Assembly (NCBI GenBank): GCA_035604635.1
Contig: DATNIC010000034.1
Location: forward strand, 1 to 7,419
Source of the DNA: DATNIC01 sp035604635
GTDB taxonomy: Bacteria; Vulcanimicrobiota; Vulcanimicrobiia; Vulcanimicrobiales; Vulcanimicrobiaceae
DNA length: 7,419 nucleotides
Direction of reading: 5' to 3'
In this document: one piece after another, positions 6,056 to 7,419 of the stretch
Numbering within the stretch: the stretch's first letter is position 1
Layout of the letters: every line of letters begins with the position of its first letter
Translations under genes and position numbers: made by a program
The notes under the pieces: generated by a model
What the model was told of the DNA's origin: nothing
The model's database searches: none
Seen by the model: only the letters and a program-made list of their open reading frames with translations

Positions 6056-7419
6056 TTGCGTTCGACTTCCGCAAGGTAATCAGGATCAAATGCGTTGACC
6101 TTCGGGAATTCGTCTTTCCATCTATAGGGGCGGACTGCGTAGATGATGATGCGGCTGCTGGTGATGTCGCCGGCCGCGCGCTTTTCCGGGCTGATCATCG
6201 GATCGATCTCGCCCGACCATCCGCCGTCGATGATATCGGTCTGCGACTTCGGATCCCAACGGGTCGCCAGGGCCCACATGACTTCCGCCTGGTCGGTGAT
6301 GTCGATATCCTCATCGACGATGATCGTGATGCGGCCAAGATAGGCGCTCGGACCCGCTCCCGCCGCGACGAGCCCGACGCTTTTGGCGTGGCCGTCGTAC
6401 ATCTGCTTGACGGAAATGATATTAACGAAGCGAACGCCTCCGCCGTCCGGCTTCCAGACTCCGGTGATCCCCGGCAGACCGGCGGCCTCGAGCGCGTCCC
6501 ATATTGCAGCCATGCCGCCCAGACTCGGCTGTCTTCCGGGGAACGTCGGTTTTGCGGGCGGCTGGCCCGTGATGATGGGATCGTTACGATGGTAGATCGC
6601 CCTCACATCGAGCACTGCATCGGGATGGGCCGTCGATGCATAGTAGCCGGGCCATTCCGCGAACGGGCCTTCGATCCGCGATGCCTCATCCAGCGGCGGC
6701 ATGAAACCTTCGAATGCGATCTCCGCGGCGGCCGGAATGGGAAGTTTCGTGATCTCTCCCAAGACGACGTCGATCGGTCGCCCGATCAGGCCGCCGGCGC
6801 TTGCTAGCTCCGAGACGCCGTATTTCGACGCGGTGCCGGCTACATTGCCCAGCACCGGCGCCTGTCCGACGACGACGACCATCGGGCAGGCCTCGCCGCG
6901 ACTCCAGAACTTCTTGCGAATGAGGTCACCGTGCTTCCCGTCTTCAATGAAGACGGAGAGCGTGCGCTCGTCCTGCACCTGGACCCGGTACGTCCCGACG
7001 TTGACCCAGTCGCTGTCCGGATCTTTTGTGATGACCAGGCATTCGGTGCCGATGTAGTTCCCGCCGTCTTCTTTATGCCAGTGCGGTGCGGGAAACGCGC
7101 GGATGTTGATCCCCTTGCCGGTCACGACGTTGCTGCAAATGGGCCCGGAAGGCACGATCGCAGGCGCAATGGGTTGCCCTTCCCATTTGCCTCGCTTGCG
7201 GTACGCTTTGAGCGCTTCGAGACTCAGCTCGCCGACAAAGATTCGGGAGAAGCGAACGTTGACGACCACCCGGTACCCCGCCGGATAGCCGAGTATTTCG
7301 TCGAAGAGCAAAGTACGCGGATAGCGATCGCGCAGGCTGAGCTCGTAGAGCGCGCCGATCTCGAGATACGGATCGGCGCCGCGGATGATCTCCAACTCGC
7401 CGCGCTTTTCTGCGAGCTT
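5992..7419 (-). CDS. UbiD-family prenylated-FMN-dependent decarboxylase, 5' end outside window
   Basis: The frame is open to the right edge, giving 475 visible residues ending at TAA 5992-5994. The TTG at 7393-7395 could be taken as a start, but upstream codons read KLAEKRGE and continue into LEIIRGADPYLEIGAL. This is the typical UbiD N-terminus (LEKRGEL...), so the true start lies a few codons beyond the window. UbiD enzymes use prenylated FMN and a divalent metal to (de)carboxylate aromatic or unsaturated acids. Counting from the first visible codon, N140 and R145 (WVNVGTYRVQV), H163 (EDGKHGD) and E204 (YGVSEL) fit the metal- and cofactor-binding positions known from Fdc1. E250 and E255 in IEGPFAEWPGYY fit the catalytic Glu pair, so the active site looks complete. 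The substrate could be a phenolic, heteroaromatic or enoic acid; family membership does not decide it. A UbiX-type flavin prenyltransferase is needed but not visible. It leads an operon with the two binding proteins. Confidence 0.93.
   Translation of the reverse strand, partial: KLAEKRGELEIIRGADPYLEIGALYELSLRDRYPRTLLFDEILGYPAGYRVVVNVRFSRIFVGELSLEALKAYRKRGKWEGQPIAPAIVPSGPICSNVVTGKGINIRAFPAPHWHKEDGGNYIGTECLVITKDPDSDWVNVGTYRVQVQDERTLSVFIEDGKHGDLIRKKFWSRGEACPMVVVVGQAPVLGNVAGTASKYGVSELASAGGLIGRPIDVVLGEITKLPIPAAAEIAFEGFMPPLDEASRIEGPFAEWPGYYASTAHPDAVLDVRAIYHRNDPIITGQPPAKPTFPGRQPSLGGMAAIWDALEAAGLPGITGVWKPDGGGVRFVNIISVKQMYDGHAKSVGLVAAGAGPSAYLGRITIIVDEDIDITDQAEVMWALATRWDPKSQTDIIDGGWSGEIDPMISPEKRAAGDITSSRIIIYAVRPYRWKDEFPKVNAFDPDYLAEVERKWQGRLPFLTDPRRNGATRPS

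Noticed and set aside
5890..6807. 305-codon open frame on the plus strand
   Set aside because: It is antisense to the UbiD and binding protein 2 genes, both of which have full motif support. Its own translation has no recognisable domain.
7393..7395. TTG as start of the UbiD-family gene
   Set aside because: Codons upstream to the window edge encode KLAEKRGE, which matches the conserved UbiD N-terminus, so the gene continues past the edge.

Overview
The window (7419 bases, GC-rich, almost gap-free) carries seven protein genes and no RNA genes, insertion sequences or CRISPR arrays. The gene set is typical of a GC-rich, metabolically versatile soil or sediment bacterium: ABC-transporter binding proteins, an aromatic-decarboxylase-type amidohydrolase, a CocE-type hydrolase, an EthD-domain protein and a UbiD-family decarboxylase. 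No phylogenetic marker is present, so I do not name a phylum.

Layout, left to right. (1) 1-663, plus: C-terminal half of a branched-chain-amino-acid-type periplasmic binding protein, cut by the left edge. (2) 569-1672, minus: amidohydrolase of the gamma-resorcylate/2,3-dihydroxybenzoate decarboxylase type. Its 3' end runs 95 bases into gene 1. (3) 1673-1746: the only real intergenic gap, a divergent control region with an 18-bp palindrome. (4) 1747-3384, plus: CocE/NonD-family alpha/beta hydrolase whose catalytic His appears to be missing. (5) 3397-4125, plus: tandem EthD-domain protein in the same operon. (6) 4122-5057 and (7) 5054-6055, minus: two tandem paralogous NMT1/SsuA-like substrate-binding proteins. 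(8) 5992-7419, minus: UbiD-family decarboxylase cut by the right edge. Genes 6-8 are transcribed leftward with overlapping ends (UbiD, then binding protein 2, then binding protein 1) and meet the EthD gene tail to tail.

How it may fit together (inference). Three binding proteins from two transporter classes, one ester/amide-hydrolase fold, two unrelated decarboxylase folds and an EthD protein look like an uptake-and-breakdown locus for an aromatic or other unsaturated carboxylic acid, perhaps delivered as an ester or amide. The substrate cannot be read from the sequence. No transporter permease or ATPase and no regulator lies in the window, so these would have to be outside it.
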